Below are positions 1 through 9,220 of a DNA stretch of 64,000 bases, in pieces; the first letter of the stretch is position 1; each line of letters starts with the position of its first letter. The notes below the pieces were generated by a model, which did no database searches, was not told where the DNA came from, and saw only the letters and a program-made list of their open reading frames with translations. A program made the translations under genes and the position numbers. The stretch is from NCBI GenBank assembly GCA_002166865.1, contig NHTQ01000005.1:1-64000 (forward strand), in the 5' to 3' direction. Source of the DNA: Rhodobacteraceae bacterium WFHF2C18. GTDB lineage: Bacteria; Pseudomonadota; Alphaproteobacteria; Rhodobacterales; Rhodobacteraceae.

Positions 1-267
1 CTGAACCTGGGCAACGCGACGGGCCACCCCAGCTTCGTGATGAGCGCCTCCTTCACCAACCAGGTGCTGGCGCAGATCGAGCTGTGGGCCAAGGGCGAGA
101 GCTACGGCAACGAGGTCTATATCCTGCCCAAGCACCTCGACGAGAAGGTGGCGGCGCTGCACCTGGACAAGATCGGGGTGAAACTCACCAAGCTCGCCCC
201 CGACCAGGCCGACTACATCGGTGTCAAACCGACAGGCCCCTTCAAACCCGAACACTACAGGTATTGA
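1..267 (+). CDS. ahcY: Adenosylhomocysteinase, C-terminal fragment (5' cut by window)
   Basis: The gene enters from the left edge in frame 1 and ends at the TGA at 265-267. The enzyme hydrolyses S-adenosylhomocysteine to adenosine and homocysteine in the cytoplasm, as part of the methyl cycle. The visible 88 residues carry the conserved C-terminal stretch: the [14 protein letters not shown] helix, the basic/acidic segment [19 protein letters not shown] and the invariant end KPEHYRY, whose Lys and Tyr reach into the neighbouring subunit's NAD site in known structures. The end looks intact, and a strong hairpin terminator follows 53 bases later. Identity is secure from this tail alone. Confidence 0.95.
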   Translation: MNLGNATGHPSFVMSASFTNQVLAQIELWAKGESYGNEVYILPKHLDEKVAALHLDKIGVKLTKLAPDQADYIGVKPTGPFKPEHYRY

Positions 268-319
268 GGAACATTCTTTTTCCGGATGCGCCGGGATCAT
301 CCCGGATGGATTTTCCCCT

Positions 320-356
320 GTGGCCGCCCCTAGCGGGCGGCCACATTTTTCTTTTT
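320..356 (+). terminator. Rho-independent terminator of ahcY
   Basis: A perfect 10-bp inverted repeat (GTGGCCGCCC / GGGCGGCCAC, 320-329 and 335-344) encloses a 5-base loop and is followed by ATTTTTCTTTTT. This is a classic intrinsic terminator 53 bases after the ahcY stop. Confidence 0.93.
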
Positions 357-450
357 GATGGCGAATTTCGTGGCTATCGTCAAGACTGGTGCCCGGCCAT
401 CGCGGATGTCGGCACGGGATACTGCCTCGAACGGTGATTGGAGGGGAAAG

Positions 451-792
451 ATGGGACGACGGGACGATTTGATCGCGCAGTATGCGGATGACCTGCGGAA
501 CAAGTGCGGGATGAAGCCGGACATGGAGTTGCTCACCAAGGTGACGATCGGCTGCGGCCCTGCGATCTATGATGCCGACGCATCGACCGTCGCCGCGGGG
601 CAGCCCCACGAGTTGGAGACGGTCAAGGAGAATTTCCTGGTCAGGAAACTCGGCCTCGCAGACGGGCCGGAGCTCATGGTCGCAATCAACGAGGTGATCG
701 ATACCTACGGCCGCTCCGAGCGAAACAAGTACCGCGCCGTCGTCTATTACATGCTGACGAAGCACTTCGGGAAAGAAGCGGTCTTCCGCTGA
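451..792 (+). CDS. DUF2853 family protein
   Basis: A 113-residue cytoplasmic protein of unknown function. It matches my recollection of the small DUF2853 family: MGRRDDLIAQYADDLRNKCG at the start, a central GCGPAIYDADASTVA segment, and a C-terminal RNKYRAVVYYMLTKHFGKE helix. I chose the ATG at 451 because GGAGGGGAAAG lies directly upstream (440-450) and the family starts with this helix; an in-frame ATG at 355 would lie inside the ahcY terminator. No signal peptide or membrane segment is visible. It stands alone between ahcY and the EVE gene, so context gives no hint of a role. Confidence 0.8.
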   Translation: MGRRDDLIAQYADDLRNKCGMKPDMELLTKVTIGCGPAIYDADASTVAAGQPHELETVKENFLVRKLGLADGPELMVAINEVIDTYGRSERNKYRAVVYYMLTKHFGKEAVFR

Positions 793-1235
793 CGTTTGAG
801 GCCCGTACCGCTCCGGCCGCGCGCGTAACGGAAACGGGCGCCCCGGCGCAGTCGGCCTTTGTGCAGGAACAGGGCGCACGTCGGGCATTGGCCGAAGCGC
901 GCGTCAATTTAACGGCATTCGAGATACTTCTGCTTTGAGCCGGGCCCCCGCTTGGGCTAGGGTCAAGGGGACGGGCCAGGACGGCCGGACCCAGATGCAG
1001 GATCGCGTGTGGTGTGTGGGAAGCACGTGGGAAGCGGGGGGTGCCGGCCGGCGGCCTGCATCCCCCGTCATTGCGCTTGGGGTCATTGGAATAGGACCAG
1101 AACCAGCTCGAAAAAGTTCTGCCGATCGTGGCATAGCCGCCGCCGTTCAGGGTCTGAAGGGCCGGCCGGCCGCTGGAAGCATAGCTCGTTGTCGTCCATG
1201 GCGTCGTGGTCAGGAACAGCCCGGGCCGGCGCCTG
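793..1235. other. Intergenic stretch of 443 bases without a supported gene
   Basis: Lies between the stop of the DUF2853 gene and the end of the minus-strand EVE gene. Open frames on both strands exist, but they are short, Arg/Pro/Gly-rich, lack a convincing ribosome-binding site and resemble no family I know. Several GGCC-rich inverted repeats (for example CCGGCCGGC near 1043) occur; I see no clear terminator, RNA gene or promoter. Confidence 0.6.
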
Positions 1236-1655
1236 CTAGGGGGAAACGCCGGCCTTGTCGCAGATGATGCGCCACTCCTGTGCGCTGACCGGCTGCACGG
1301 ACAGGCGCGGGTTCTTCACAAGGGCCATGTCCGAGAGCCGGTCGTCCGCCTTGATCTCGGCCAGGGAAACGGGGGTTTTCATTTCCGTGACGGCCTTGAC
1401 GTCCACGCATTCCCAGCGGGGATCATCGGTGGTGCTGTCGGGGTGCGCTTCGGCGATCACTTCGACAATGCCCACCACGGCTTTCTCGCTCTGGCTGTGA
1501 TAGAAGAAGCCCCGGTCGCCCACCGACATCTCACGCATGAAGTTGCGGGCCTGGTAGTTGCGGACGCCGTCCCATTCCTCGCCCGCGGCGCCCTTGGCGA
1601 CCTGGTCCTGCCAGCTCCAGGTGGCGGGTTCGGATTTGAAAAGCCAGTAGCGCAT
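1236..1655 (-). CDS. EVE domain-containing protein
   Basis: A 139-residue protein that is almost entirely one EVE (PUA-like) domain. Features seen are the start MRYWLFKSEPATWSW, the segment WDGVRNYQARNFMREM, the core GDRGFFYHSQSEKAVVGIVEV, and a C-terminal part ending with the helix SAQEWRIICDKAGV. This is the thymocyte nuclear protein 1/YP_-type EVE fold; family members bind modified bases in nucleic acids, and bacterial ones are largely uncharacterised. In many alphaproteobacteria it sits beside a YciI protein and gpsA, as here (YciI starts 93 bases upstream on the same strand). A role in RNA or modified-DNA recognition is inferred from the fold only. Confidence 0.9.
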   Translation of the reverse strand: MRYWLFKSEPATWSWQDQVAKGAAGEEWDGVRNYQARNFMREMSVGDRGFFYHSQSEKAVVGIVEVIAEAHPDSTTDDPRWECVDVKAVTEMKTPVSLAEIKADDRLSDMALVKNPRLSVQPVSAQEWRIICDKAGVSP

Positions 1656-1747
1656 TGAAACCTCGCGGGCAGCATTGTGAACTCAGGCGTATCATGCCGT
1701 GTCGCGCTGGCCCAGCCCTGCCCGCTGTGGGGGTCGTACCCTTGCGG

Positions 1748-2023
1748 TCAGCCGATCACCTTCTTCCAGGGAATGATCTCGACCGCCGAGAAAAGCTCGG
1801 CCTTGGCGTAAGGGTCGTTGTTGGCCCAGTCCTGCGCCTCGGCCAGGGTTTCGACCTCGAGAACGATGAGAGAACCGATCATTTCCTCGGCGTCGTTGAG
1901 CAGCGGACCGGCTTGCACCACCTTGCCGGTTTCCGCCGCATAGGCCAAGTGAGCCTCGCGGGTGTCGAGACGCGTTTGCAGGGCCCCGGGCTTGTCCCGG
2001 GCAATCAGAACGACAAGCATCAC
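1748..2023 (-). CDS. YciI family protein
   Basis: A 91-residue single-domain protein of the YciI-like/YCII family (ferredoxin-like dimeric alpha/beta-barrel fold). It shows the start [20 protein letters not shown], a His in EAHLAYA, the strand [20 protein letters not shown], and the ending [20 protein letters not shown] with the usual aspartate and proline. Substrate and reaction are not established for the family in bacteria of this type. The first four bases overlap the last four of gpsA (ATGA), so the two are translated together; GGAGGAGT just upstream is a good ribosome-binding site. Probably the last gene of tsaD-gpsA-yciI. Confidence 0.88.
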   Translation of the reverse strand: MMLVVLIARDKPGALQTRLDTREAHLAYAAETGKVVQAGPLLNDAEEMIGSLIVLEVETLAEAQDWANNDPYAKAELFSAVEIIPWKKVIG

Positions 2024-2979
2024 TCCTCCCTCAAGGGCCGCGACAGCAGCATATCCATGGCCTGGCGGACCTGCAATTGGCCATCGACGAGGCCCGTGAT
2101 GGCGCCGGTGATCGGCATGTCGACCCCGAGCGCGGCCGCGCGGTCGCGCACGGCGCGGGCGGTGGCCGCGCCTTCGACGGTGATCGAGGTGTCGAAAGCT
2201 TCCGATCGGCCCAGGCTCAGCCCGAAACGGTAGTTGCGCGACTGGTCCGATGTGCAGGTCAGCACCAGATCACCGAAGCCCGAGAGGCCCGCAAGCGTGT
2301 CGGGATCGGCGCCGAGGGCATCGGCCATCCGGGACATCTCGGCAAAACCGCGCGTCATGAGGGCGGCGCGCGCGCTTTCGCCAAGGCCCGCCCCCATGAC
2401 GGCGCCGCAGCCGATCGCCATCACGTTCTTGAGCGCGCCGCCAAGTTCGGCGCCGATGGTATCGACGGTGCGGTAGAGGCGCAGGTTGGGCGTTGTCAGG
2501 GTCTGTTGGAGTGCCGCGCCGGCGGCGGGATCATCGCAGGCGAGCGTCAGCGCCGTGGGAAGACCCCGTGCGATATCGACGGCAAAGGAGGGCCCCGTCA
2601 GGATGGCGGGCGTGGCGCCGGGCAGACAGTGGCGGATCACGCCCGTAGGGCCAAGCCCGGTTGCCCGTTCCATGCCCTTGCAGCAGGCGACCAGCCGGCC
2701 GTTTCCCAGTGCGTCGCCCTGGGCCAAAAGCAAACCGCGCAGGCGCTGCATCGGGACAGCCAGCAAGACGGGATCCTCCGGGCCCGGCGCGCTGATTTCC
2801 GCCGAAACCGTGATATCATCGGGAAACACCACGCCGGGCAGTCGCCGGCTGTTTTCGCGGGTGGCGCCCATTTGCGCCACGTGATCTGCATCGTGCGCCC
2901 ATAGGCGCACGGGCCCGGTCCGTGCCAGGGAAATGGCCAGTGCCGTGCCGAAGGCACCCGCGCCGAGGATGGTGATCAT
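2020..2979 (-). CDS. gpsA: NAD(P)H-dependent glycerol-3-phosphate dehydrogenase
   Basis: Reduces dihydroxyacetone phosphate to sn-glycerol 3-phosphate for phospholipid synthesis. The 319-residue length is normal. The N-terminus has the Rossmann dinucleotide motif GAGAFG (residues 6-11). The middle contains [17 protein letters not shown] and the catalytic-lysine region [17 protein letters not shown], followed by the substrate site segment [22 protein letters not shown]. The start overlaps the end of tsaD by 4 bases and the end overlaps yciI by 4 bases, so the three form a tightly coupled operon. tsaD-gpsA adjacency is common in alphaproteobacteria. Confidence 0.97.
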   Translation of the reverse strand: MITILGAGAFGTALAISLARTGPVRLWAHDADHVAQMGATRENSRRLPGVVFPDDITVSAEISAPGPEDPVLLAVPMQRLRGLLLAQGDALGNGRLVACCKGMERATGLGPTGVIRHCLPGATPAILTGPSFAVDIARGLPTALTLACDDPAAGAALQQTLTTPNLRLYRTVDTIGAELGGALKNVMAIGCGAVMGAGLGESARAALMTRGFAEMSRMADALGADPDTLAGLSGFGDLVLTCTSDQSRNYRFGLSLGRSEAFDTSITVEGAATARAVRDRAAALGVDMPITGAITGLVDGQLQVRQAMDMLLSRPLREE

Positions 2980-4076
2980 GCCTTGGCCCCTTTCTTGCCG
3001 CCGCCGACAAGGGCGGGGCTGTTGCTATCCAAAGGCCAGCGCGGGCGGGCGGGCAGGCTCATGTCGTCGCGGTGCCCCGCCGCGAAGAGTTCTCCGCCGG
3101 CATAAGCGATGATCGCGGCGTTGTCGGTGCAAAGCGACAGGGGCGGGGCGGTGAAGATCGTGCCGTTCTCGGCGGCGATCGTCTCGATCCCCGCGCGGAT
3201 CGTCGCGTTCGCGGCCACGCCGCCGGCGACGGCCAGCGCGGGTTGTGCGGGATTGTCCGCCAGATAGATCGTCAGCGCCCGGCGGGTCTTTTCCGCCAGG
3301 ACCTCCGCCACTGCCGCCTGGAAGCCTGCGCAGAGGTCGGCCCTGTCCTGGGACGTGAGCCCGCGCTGGTCGGCCACAAGTGTATCCCGGGCGCGCATCA
3401 ATGCCGTCTTGAGTCCCGAAAAGGACAGGTCGCAGCCGGGTTTGTTCAACAGCGGACGGGGAAAGGCGAAGCGGTGCGGATCGCCCTTGGTCGCCTCGCG
3501 CTCGACCGCCGGGCCACCGGGTTGCGGAAGGCCCAGAAGGCGCGCGGCCTTGTCGAATGCTTCGCCCGGGGCATCGTCGATCGTGCCGCCCAGCCGGGTG
3601 AAGTCATCGCATCCCCGCACGATCAGGAACTGGCAGTGCCCGCCCGAAACCAGAAGCATCAGGTAGGGATAGGCGATGGCATCTGTCAGCCGCGGGGTTA
3701 GCGCATGACCGGCCAGGTGGTTGACCCCAACCAGTGGTAGCCCAGCCCCTGCGGCGATGCCCTTGGCGCACATCACACCCGACAAGACCCCCCCGATCAG
3801 GCCGGGGCCGGCCGTGACGGCAACGGCGTCGATCGCGGGCAATGCGATACCTGCCCGGGCGAGCGCCTCCACGACGCAAAGGTCGAGCTTTTCTGCATGG
3901 GCGCGTGCCGCGATTTCGGGCACCACGCCGCCGTAGGCCGCGTGCAGCGTGCTTTGCCCGTACACGACCGAGGAGAGGATCTGCGCCCGCGCGGGGGCGG
4001 GCGGCATGCGGACAATGGCGGCGGCGGTATCGTCGCAGCTGCTTTCCAGCCCCAGTATCGTGCGCGCCTGCGCCAT
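2976..4076 (-). CDS. tsaD: tRNA N6-adenosine threonylcarbamoyltransferase
   Basis: Transfers the threonylcarbamoyl group to A37 of ANN-decoding tRNAs as the catalytic subunit of the TsaBDE complex. The 366-residue length is typical. Visible motifs are ESSCDDT (11-17), ARAHAEK (58-63), and the metal-binding VNHLAGH with H120 and H124, then [10 protein letters not shown] and [14 protein letters not shown] of the ASKHA ATPase fold. It heads the minus-strand tsaD-gpsA-yciI operon and is divergent from hemD, whose start lies 72 bases away. Regulation cannot be read from the short gap. Confidence 0.97.
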   Translation of the reverse strand: MAQARTILGLESSCDDTAAAIVRMPPAPARAQILSSVVYGQSTLHAAYGGVVPEIAARAHAEKLDLCVVEALARAGIALPAIDAVAVTAGPGLIGGVLSGVMCAKGIAAGAGLPLVGVNHLAGHALTPRLTDAIAYPYLMLLVSGGHCQFLIVRGCDDFTRLGGTIDDAPGEAFDKAARLLGLPQPGGPAVEREATKGDPHRFAFPRPLLNKPGCDLSFSGLKTALMRARDTLVADQRGLTSQDRADLCAGFQAAVAEVLAEKTRRALTIYLADNPAQPALAVAGGVAANATIRAGIETIAAENGTIFTAPPLSLCTDNAAIIAYAGGELFAAGHRDDMSLPARPRWPLDSNSPALVGGGKKGAKA

Positions 4077-4148
4077 CTTGCCGCCCGTTGCGTGAACCTG
4101 GTGCGGCAGGTAACACCATTGGCGTATGCGAACAACTGTGGACAGAGC

Positions 4149-4880
4149 ATGGCGCCCACGCTGCTGATACTGCGGCCGGAACCGGGCGCAAGCCGCTTCG
4201 CCGCGGCGGCGCGGGCCCGGTGGGGTCCGGACCTGCGCCTGATCGTCTCGCCGGTCATGCGGATCGAGCGCCGTGGGGATTTACCGCCGCTCGATGATGT
4301 GCGCACGCTCATTTTCACGTCGCGAAACGGCGTTGCGGCCTTCGCCGCGGCGAGTGACCGGCGCGATATACCCGCCTTTGCCGTGGGCGATGCCACGGCC
4401 GAGCGCGCGCGCGCGGCGGGACTGTCCGTCACCGCCTGCGGAGGTGACGCCCGGGATCTGATCGTCCGGGTCGCCGCCGCCGAGCCGGCGACGCCCTGCC
4501 TCCACCTGAGGGGGGAGCATGCCGCGGTGGATCTGGCGGCCGCGCTCAATCAGGCCGGAATAGAGACACGTGAAGCGGTGCTTTACAGGCAGGTCGCGCA
4601 AGAGATGACAGCGGCGGCCCGGGCGGCGCTTGACGGTGCCGCGCCAGTGCTCGTGCCGCTGTTTTCGGCCCGGAGCGCGCGCTTGTTCTTCGCCGCCGGC
4701 GCGGCGCGCGCGCCGCTTTTCGCCGCGGCGATCAGCGCGAATGTCGCAGCCGAGGTGCCGGATGAGCGGGTCCGACTGCTGAGCGTGGCGGAACGGCCCG
4801 ACGGCGACGGCGTTATGATGGCGCTTGATGAACTGATGGATGCGGCGAAGCGGCTTGAGGGGAACAACCCCGCACAGTAA
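4149..4880 (+). CDS. hemD: Uroporphyrinogen-III synthase
   Basis: Cyclises hydroxymethylbilane with D-ring inversion in heme/siroheme/bacteriochlorophyll synthesis. The 243-residue protein has the family's poorly conserved two-domain pattern: start [18 protein letters not shown], the first-domain strand [13 protein letters not shown], the linker [12 protein letters not shown], the Tyr of EAVLYRQV, and the second-domain [15 protein letters not shown], where S-x-R-S is typical. The ATG at 4149 is the first that gives the family start. Divergent from tsaD and followed by mic60 and a HemY-like gene, the usual alphaproteobacterial arrangement, although no hemC is present here. No strong ribosome-binding site is visible. 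Confidence 0.9.
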   Translation: MAPTLLILRPEPGASRFAAAARARWGPDLRLIVSPVMRIERRGDLPPLDDVRTLIFTSRNGVAAFAAASDRRDIPAFAVGDATAERARAAGLSVTACGGDARDLIVRVAAAEPATPCLHLRGEHAAVDLAAALNQAGIETREAVLYRQVAQEMTAAARAALDGAAPVLVPLFSARSARLFFAAGAARAPLFAAAISANVAAEVPDERVRLLSVAERPDGDGVMMALDELMDAAKRLEGNNPAQ

Positions 4881-4927
4881 GGTCGCGTGAAAGGCGCGGC
4901 GGCAAGATTCGACAAAGGTGGTTCAAG

Positions 4928-6427
4928 GTGGCAGGAAAAAAGAAATCTTCGACCAAGGCCGACAAGCCCGAGGACGGGGCCGAACCGGAGACAGAGGGCA
5001 CATCGCCGGCCGAGTCCCAACACGGGGACAAGGCCGATGAGACGACCGCCGAGCCGGCGGCGCAAACCGACGCCGCCACCGAATCGGAGGTGAGTGCGGA
5101 AGCGCAAGGCGAAGACCGCTTGCAAGACGAGCCTTCGGAAGAGCTCAGCGCGCTGGAACCTGCGGACGAAGCCGAGGGAAGGAAGGCCGAAGAGCCTGCC
5201 GCGCAGGACGCCTCCGAAGACTCCGCGATTGCGGACGCAGCCGAGGGTGCCCCACGAGACGAGAGCCACACCGACGAAACCAAAGCCGAGCCGCTCGGTG
5301 AAGAAAGAGCCGCGTGGGAGCCCGACGACGTGCAGGCGCCAGAAGACGCCCGCGCTGCGGAAACCACGCAAGCACCGCCCGCGCCCATGCCCGAGGGCCC
5401 GCGCGAGCGGGTTGTCGAGCGGCGTGGCGGGTTCATCCCGATGGTGCTCGGCGGTGTTTTGGCCGCCGTGATCGGCTTCGCCCTGGCGCGCTACGTCGTC
5501 CCCGAGGGCTGGCCGGTTCCGCGCCCCGGGGATGCCTCGCCCCGCGCCGAGATCACACAGCGGCTGGACAACCAAGCGGCCCAGTTGGCCGAGTTGGACG
5601 CACGCGTCGCGGCGCTTTCCGAAGGCCCGGATTTGAGCGGGCTGGAAGGGGCGCAGGAAAGCCTGGATGCCGCGCTTCAGACCCTGGCCGACCGGGTGAC
5701 AACGCTGGACAGCCGCCTTGGCGAGGTGGAAAGCCAGATGTCCGATATGGAAAGCCGTCTGGCCGAGATCGCGGCGCGGCCCGCCGCCGAGGGGGAGGCT
5801 CCCGGCGCGGCGGCCCTGGAAGAATACCAGCGCGAGGTCGAAGCCCTGCGCGATGCCGTGGAAGACCAGCGGGCGGAAATGGCAGACTTGGCGGAGCGGG
5901 CCAGGGAACGCGAAGAGGAGGCCCTCGAATCCGCCCAACAAACCCTGCAGCGCGCAGCATTGACGCGGATCCAGACGGCCCTGGATTCCGGCACGGGATT
6001 TGCGCCGGCCCTGGCGGACCTCCGCGAGGCTGGGGTCACGCCGCCCGACGCGCTTGCGAGCGTTGCCGAGAGCGGCGTGCCATCGATGTCGGAGCTTCAG
6101 GAAAGCTTCCCAGAGGACGCGCGCGCCGCGCTGTCGGCGGCACGCCAGGCGCAGGCCGGCGACGGAGAAGGCGTCGATGTCGGAGGCTACCTGCGCAGCG
6201 TCCTCGGCATGCGCTCGCTGGAACCGCAGGAAGGCGATAGCCCGGACGCAATCCTGTCGCGCGCCGAGGCAGCGCTGGGCGATGGCCGCCTATCCGATGC
6301 GCTGGCCGAGATCGAGACCCTGCCGGAAGCCGGGCGCGAGAAGTTCGCGGCGTGGGTCGAACGGGCGCAGCGCCGGCAGGAGGCAATATCGGCCGCCGAG
6401 GCTCTGGCCGAGAAACTGAACGGATAA
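4928..6427 (+). CDS. Mitofilin/Mic60-family inner-membrane protein
   Basis: A 499-residue bacterial homologue of the mitochondrial cristae-organising protein Mic60. Residues 1-160 are low-complexity, Ala/Glu/Asp-rich and cytoplasmic by inference. One membrane span lies at about 168-191 (GFIPMVLGGVLAAVIGFALA). Then come a long heptad-like coiled coil (about 200-345) and a conserved helical mitofilin-type C-terminus (RIQTALDSGTGFAPALADL to the end). Start is GTG at 4928 after AAAGGTGG. Alphaproteobacterial Mic60 genes are known to lie with hemD and hemY-like genes, as here; family members shape intracytoplasmic membranes and bind outer-membrane proteins. No standard bacterial symbol is assigned. 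Confidence 0.9.
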   Translation: MAGKKKSSTKADKPEDGAEPETEGTSPAESQHGDKADETTAEPAAQTDAATESEVSAEAQGEDRLQDEPSEELSALEPADEAEGRKAEEPAAQDASEDSAIADAAEGAPRDESHTDETKAEPLGEERAAWEPDDVQAPEDARAAETTQAPPAPMPEGPRERVVERRGGFIPMVLGGVLAAVIGFALARYVVPEGWPVPRPGDASPRAEITQRLDNQAAQLAELDARVAALSEGPDLSGLEGAQESLDAALQTLADRVTTLDSRLGEVESQMSDMESRLAEIAARPAAEGEAPGAAALEEYQREVEALRDAVEDQRAEMADLAERAREREEEALESAQQTLQRAALTRIQTALDSGTGFAPALADLREAGVTPPDALASVAESGVPSMSELQESFPEDARAALSAARQAQAGDGEGVDVGGYLRSVLGMRSLEPQEGDSPDAILSRAEAALGDGRLSDALAEIETLPEAGREKFAAWVERAQRRQEAISAAEALAEKLNG

Positions 6428-6439
6428 AGGGGCGCGCCG

Positions 6440-7921
6440 ATGCTGTGGTCGATTATCAAGATTGTCGTGTTCATCGCGCTGGTGGCCGGCGCCGCCTACG
6501 GGGCCGGCTACCTCCTGGAACTCGAGGGTGGCGTACGCATCGTCATGGCCGGGGTCGAGATCAACATGACGCCGCTGACCGCGCTGATTGCCCTGGTGCT
6601 GCTGGTCGTGGCGATCTGGCTCCTGATGAAGCTGGCGGCTTTATTGGTGGCGGTGCTGCGCTTCATCAACGGGGACGAAACGGCGATTTCGCGGCATTTC
6701 GCCCAGCACCGGCAAGAGAAGGGCTATAACGCCTTGTCCGAGGGGCTGCTTGCGCTTGCCTCGGGCGAAGGGGCGGAGGCCATGACCAAGGCGCGCCGGG
6801 CGGAAAAATTCCTGCACAAACCCGCGCTGACCAACCTGATCGCGGCGCAGGGCGCCGAGATTTCCGGTGATCGCCGCAAGGCAGAGGAAATCTACAAGCG
6901 CTTGCTGAAGAACGAGAAGACCCGCTTCGTGGGCGTGCGCGGGATCATGCGCCAGAAACTGTCGGAGGGAGACACCGACACGGCCCTGCGGCTGGCCCAG
7001 ACGGCCTTCTCGATCAAGCCCCGCCACAAGGAGGTGCAAGACACGCTTCTGCGCCTGCAGGCGCAGAAGGAGGATTGGGCCGGCGCGCGCGAGACCCTGA
7101 ACGCGAAGCTGAAGTATGGAAACATGCCGCGCGACCTTCACCGCCGGCGGGACGCGGTGCTGGCCCTTTCGGAGGCACGCGAGGTCCTGGAGGACGGCCA
7201 GCACATCGAGGCCCGCGAAGCCGCGATCGAGGCCAATCGGCTGTCGCCCGATCTGGTGCCGGCCGCGGTGCTGGCGGCGCGCAGCTATATCGAAAAGGGA
7301 TCGAAGCGGTATGCAACCCGCGTGGTGCGCAAAGCATGGGAGGCCCAGCCGCACCCGGACCTGGCCGCGGTCTTCGCCGAAATCGAACCTGACGAGACGC
7401 CCGATGACCGTCTGAAGCGCTTCGCCAAGCTGTTGAAGATCCACCCCGATCACCGCGAAACACGCTTGGTGGAAACCGAGTTGCACATCGCGGCCGAGGA
7501 CTTCCCCGGCGCGCGGCGCGCCCTTGGCGATCTGGCCGAAACGGACCCGGATGCCCGGGCCTTGACGCTTATGGCCGCGATCGAGCGCGGGGAAGGCGCG
7601 TCTGACGCTGTTGTGGAAGGCTGGCTGGCGCGCGCCCTTTCGGCGCCCCGCGGGCCGCAATGGGTCTGCGAGAAGTGCCATCATATCCACGCGGAGTGGC
7701 AGCCGGTGTGCGAAAACTGCGAGGCCTTCGATACACTGAGCTGGACCTCGCCGCCGCCGATGAGCTTCTCCAGCGCCACGGGGGTCGAGGTGCTGCCGCT
7801 GATCGTGGGATCGCTCGAGGACAAGTCGGAGGAAGACGCCGATGCCGACGCGGCTGTCGTCGATGCCGAGATCGTGACTGACAGCGCGGAGGACGAACAG
7901 GCGCCCAAGGCGGAAAAATAG
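6440..7921 (+). CDS. HemY-like TPR membrane protein with C-terminal zinc ribbon
   Basis: A 493-residue inner-membrane protein of the heme-biosynthesis-associated HemY family (not protoporphyrinogen oxidase). It has two N-terminal spans (about 6-28 and 45-75, HemY_N region) and then a helical TPR region. Unusual but typical of the alphaproteobacterial form is a four-cysteine knuckle near residues 408-426 (WVCEKC, then PVCENC), likely binding zinc or iron like the rubredoxin-type end of LapB. The last 60 residues are acidic and probably disordered. It starts 12 bases after mic60. The function is unsettled; links to porphyrin handling and to envelope biogenesis have both been proposed for the family. 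Confidence 0.88.
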   Translation: MLWSIIKIVVFIALVAGAAYGAGYLLELEGGVRIVMAGVEINMTPLTALIALVLLVVAIWLLMKLAALLVAVLRFINGDETAISRHFAQHRQEKGYNALSEGLLALASGEGAEAMTKARRAEKFLHKPALTNLIAAQGAEISGDRRKAEEIYKRLLKNEKTRFVGVRGIMRQKLSEGDTDTALRLAQTAFSIKPRHKEVQDTLLRLQAQKEDWAGARETLNAKLKYGNMPRDLHRRRDAVLALSEAREVLEDGQHIEAREAAIEANRLSPDLVPAAVLAARSYIEKGSKRYATRVVRKAWEAQPHPDLAAVFAEIEPDETPDDRLKRFAKLLKIHPDHRETRLVETELHIAAEDFPGARRALGDLAETDPDARALTLMAAIERGEGASDAVVEGWLARALSAPRGPQWVCEKCHHIHAEWQPVCENCEAFDTLSWTSPPPMSFSSATGVEVLPLIVGSLEDKSEEDADADAAVVDAEIVTDSAEDEQAPKAEK

Positions 7922-7967
7922 GGCTTTTCCCGCGCGTCAGGCGGTGCTATAGGCGCGCGGCACATGG

Positions 7968-8043
7968 GCCGGTGTAGCTCAGCTGGTAGAGCACGTCATT
8001 CGTAATGATGGGGTCGTAGGTTCGAGTCCTATCACCGGCACCA
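7968..8043 (+). tRNA. tRNA-Thr, anticodon CGU
   Basis: A complete 76-base cloverleaf with encoded CCA. The acceptor stem is GCCGGTG/CACCGGC, the D-arm GCTC-AGCTGGTA-GAGC, the anticodon stem CGTCA/TGATG around the loop TTCGTAA (anticodon CGT), and the T-arm GTAGG-TTCGAGT-CCTAT. Decodes ACG. It begins 46 bases after the HemY-like gene. Confidence 0.97.
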
Positions 8044-8512
8044 TTTCTTCGTGTCCTTCAAGAAGGCGGATGTGGACCTGACGCGATACTCGCGCGGCTC
8101 CGTGTTCCTTCCTTGTGAAGGTCGTCCGGCGATCTGATCGGCCGCGCCGCCGGTCGAACAAGCTACGCAAGCGTTTCCGCCTGACCAAATGAGGGGCGGA
8201 GATGCGGGGGCCGGTGCCGCACTACTCCGATCAAAATGGCAGCAGCGTGTCCGGGCCGCCGAACGCGCCGGCGGCTTCCCGGGGGCGATACGCAGCGGGG
8301 TAAGAAACCTGGGCACGGTTCGGGCGCTGCGGGGCGCCGAATTTCCTGTCGCTGTGAACTGGTGGCCGGCGAACGTCATGAATTTCTTTGCCCAATGGAC
8401 AGCTTGATATGCATGTGCGCCGGGATCTTGCCGAATGGTAATGGAAAAGATTCGAGGTGGATTCTTGTGCATTTTCCTGTCATTTCTTCCTGTATAGGGA
8501 GGAAACGCATAG
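8044..8512. other. Intergenic stretch of 469 bases downstream of tRNA-Thr
   Basis: No supported gene. I looked for an integrase, an att-like copy of the tRNA 3' end and a remnant gene, and found none I could support. The last 80 bases are AT-richer than the rest and end in GGGAGGAAACGC before tupB, so the tup promoter is presumably here; TTTCCT and AGGAAA arms flank about 8473-8505 but are too far apart to call an operator. Confidence 0.55.
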
Positions 8513-9220
8513 ATGGGCGACTTCTGGGGCACCATGGCAGAAGCCATCAGTCTGATCCTTCAATGGGATACGGACTTGATCGGCATCATTGCCCTGTCGC
8601 TGCGAGTGACACTGACGGCGGTCGCCATCGCCTGTGTGATCGGTTTGCCGCTCGGCGCCGTCGTGGGCGCCTTCCGCATTCCCGGGCGAACGCTCGTCAC
8701 GGTGGTGCTGAATGCGCTGATGGGTCTGCCCCCGGTCGTGGTGGGGCTGATCGTCTACCTGATGCTTTCCGCCTCGGGCCCCCTCGGCCCGTTGCAACTG
8801 CTTTACACCCCCACGGCGATGATCATCGCGCAGACGATCCTGGTCACGCCGATCGTGGCCGCGCTGACCAAGCAGGTGGTGGAGGACCTCCACGGTGAAT
8901 ATGCAGAGCAGTTCGCCTCGCTCGGGGTGGGCCGTATCGACCGCGTGCTGGCGCTGCTTTGGGATGCGCGCTACAGCTTGCTGACCGTGGCGCTGGCCGG
9001 GTTCGGCCGCGCCGTGGCCGAGGTCGGGGCGGTCTTGATCGTGGGGGGTAACATCAACCACGTGACCAGGGTCATGACCACGACGATCGCGCTGGAAACC
9101 TCGAAAGGAAACTTGCAACTGGCCTTGGCGCTGGGGATCGTGCTCCTGGTTCTGGCGTTCTGCGTTAACGCTGCTGTGATGGCGGTGCGCGCCTCGGCCG
9201 TGAGGGCCGCCTATGTGTGA
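8513..9220 (+). CDS. tupB: Tungstate ABC transporter, permease
   Basis: A 235-residue inner-membrane permease with five or six spans. The pattern LSLRVTLTAVAIACVIGLPLGA, LMGLPPVVVGLIVYLML and the EAA-type loop region ASLGVGRIDRVLALLWDAR fits the short TupB/WtpB-like group, and AEVGAVLIVGGNINHVTRVMTT is the characteristic C-terminal part. It feeds tungstate received from TupA to the cytoplasm. A strong ribosome-binding site (GGGAGGAAACGC) precedes the ATG. It overlaps tupC by 8 bases. Assignment to tungstate rather than molybdate rests mainly on TupA. Confidence 0.92.
   Translation: MGDFWGTMAEAISLILQWDTDLIGIIALSLRVTLTAVAIACVIGLPLGAVVGAFRIPGRTLVTVVLNALMGLPPVVVGLIVYLMLSASGPLGPLQLLYTPTAMIIAQTILVTPIVAALTKQVVEDLHGEYAEQFASLGVGRIDRVLALLWDARYSLLTVALAGFGRAVAEVGAVLIVGGNINHVTRVMTTTIALETSKGNLQLALALGIVLLVLAFCVNAAVMAVRASAVRAAYV

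Noticed and set aside
904..1267. Short overlapping frames on both strands between DUF2853 and EVE genes
   Set aside because: No ribosome-binding site, no family resemblance, composition typical of random GC-rich sequence.
8044..8512. Possible integration site or genomic island at tRNA-Thr
   Set aside because: No integrase, no duplicated tRNA 3' end within the window and no change of gene content that suggests an island.
8032..8547. A 171-codon minus-strand frame after tRNA-Thr
   Set aside because: It begins inside tupB, ends inside the tRNA and shows no recognisable domain; the tRNA is certain.
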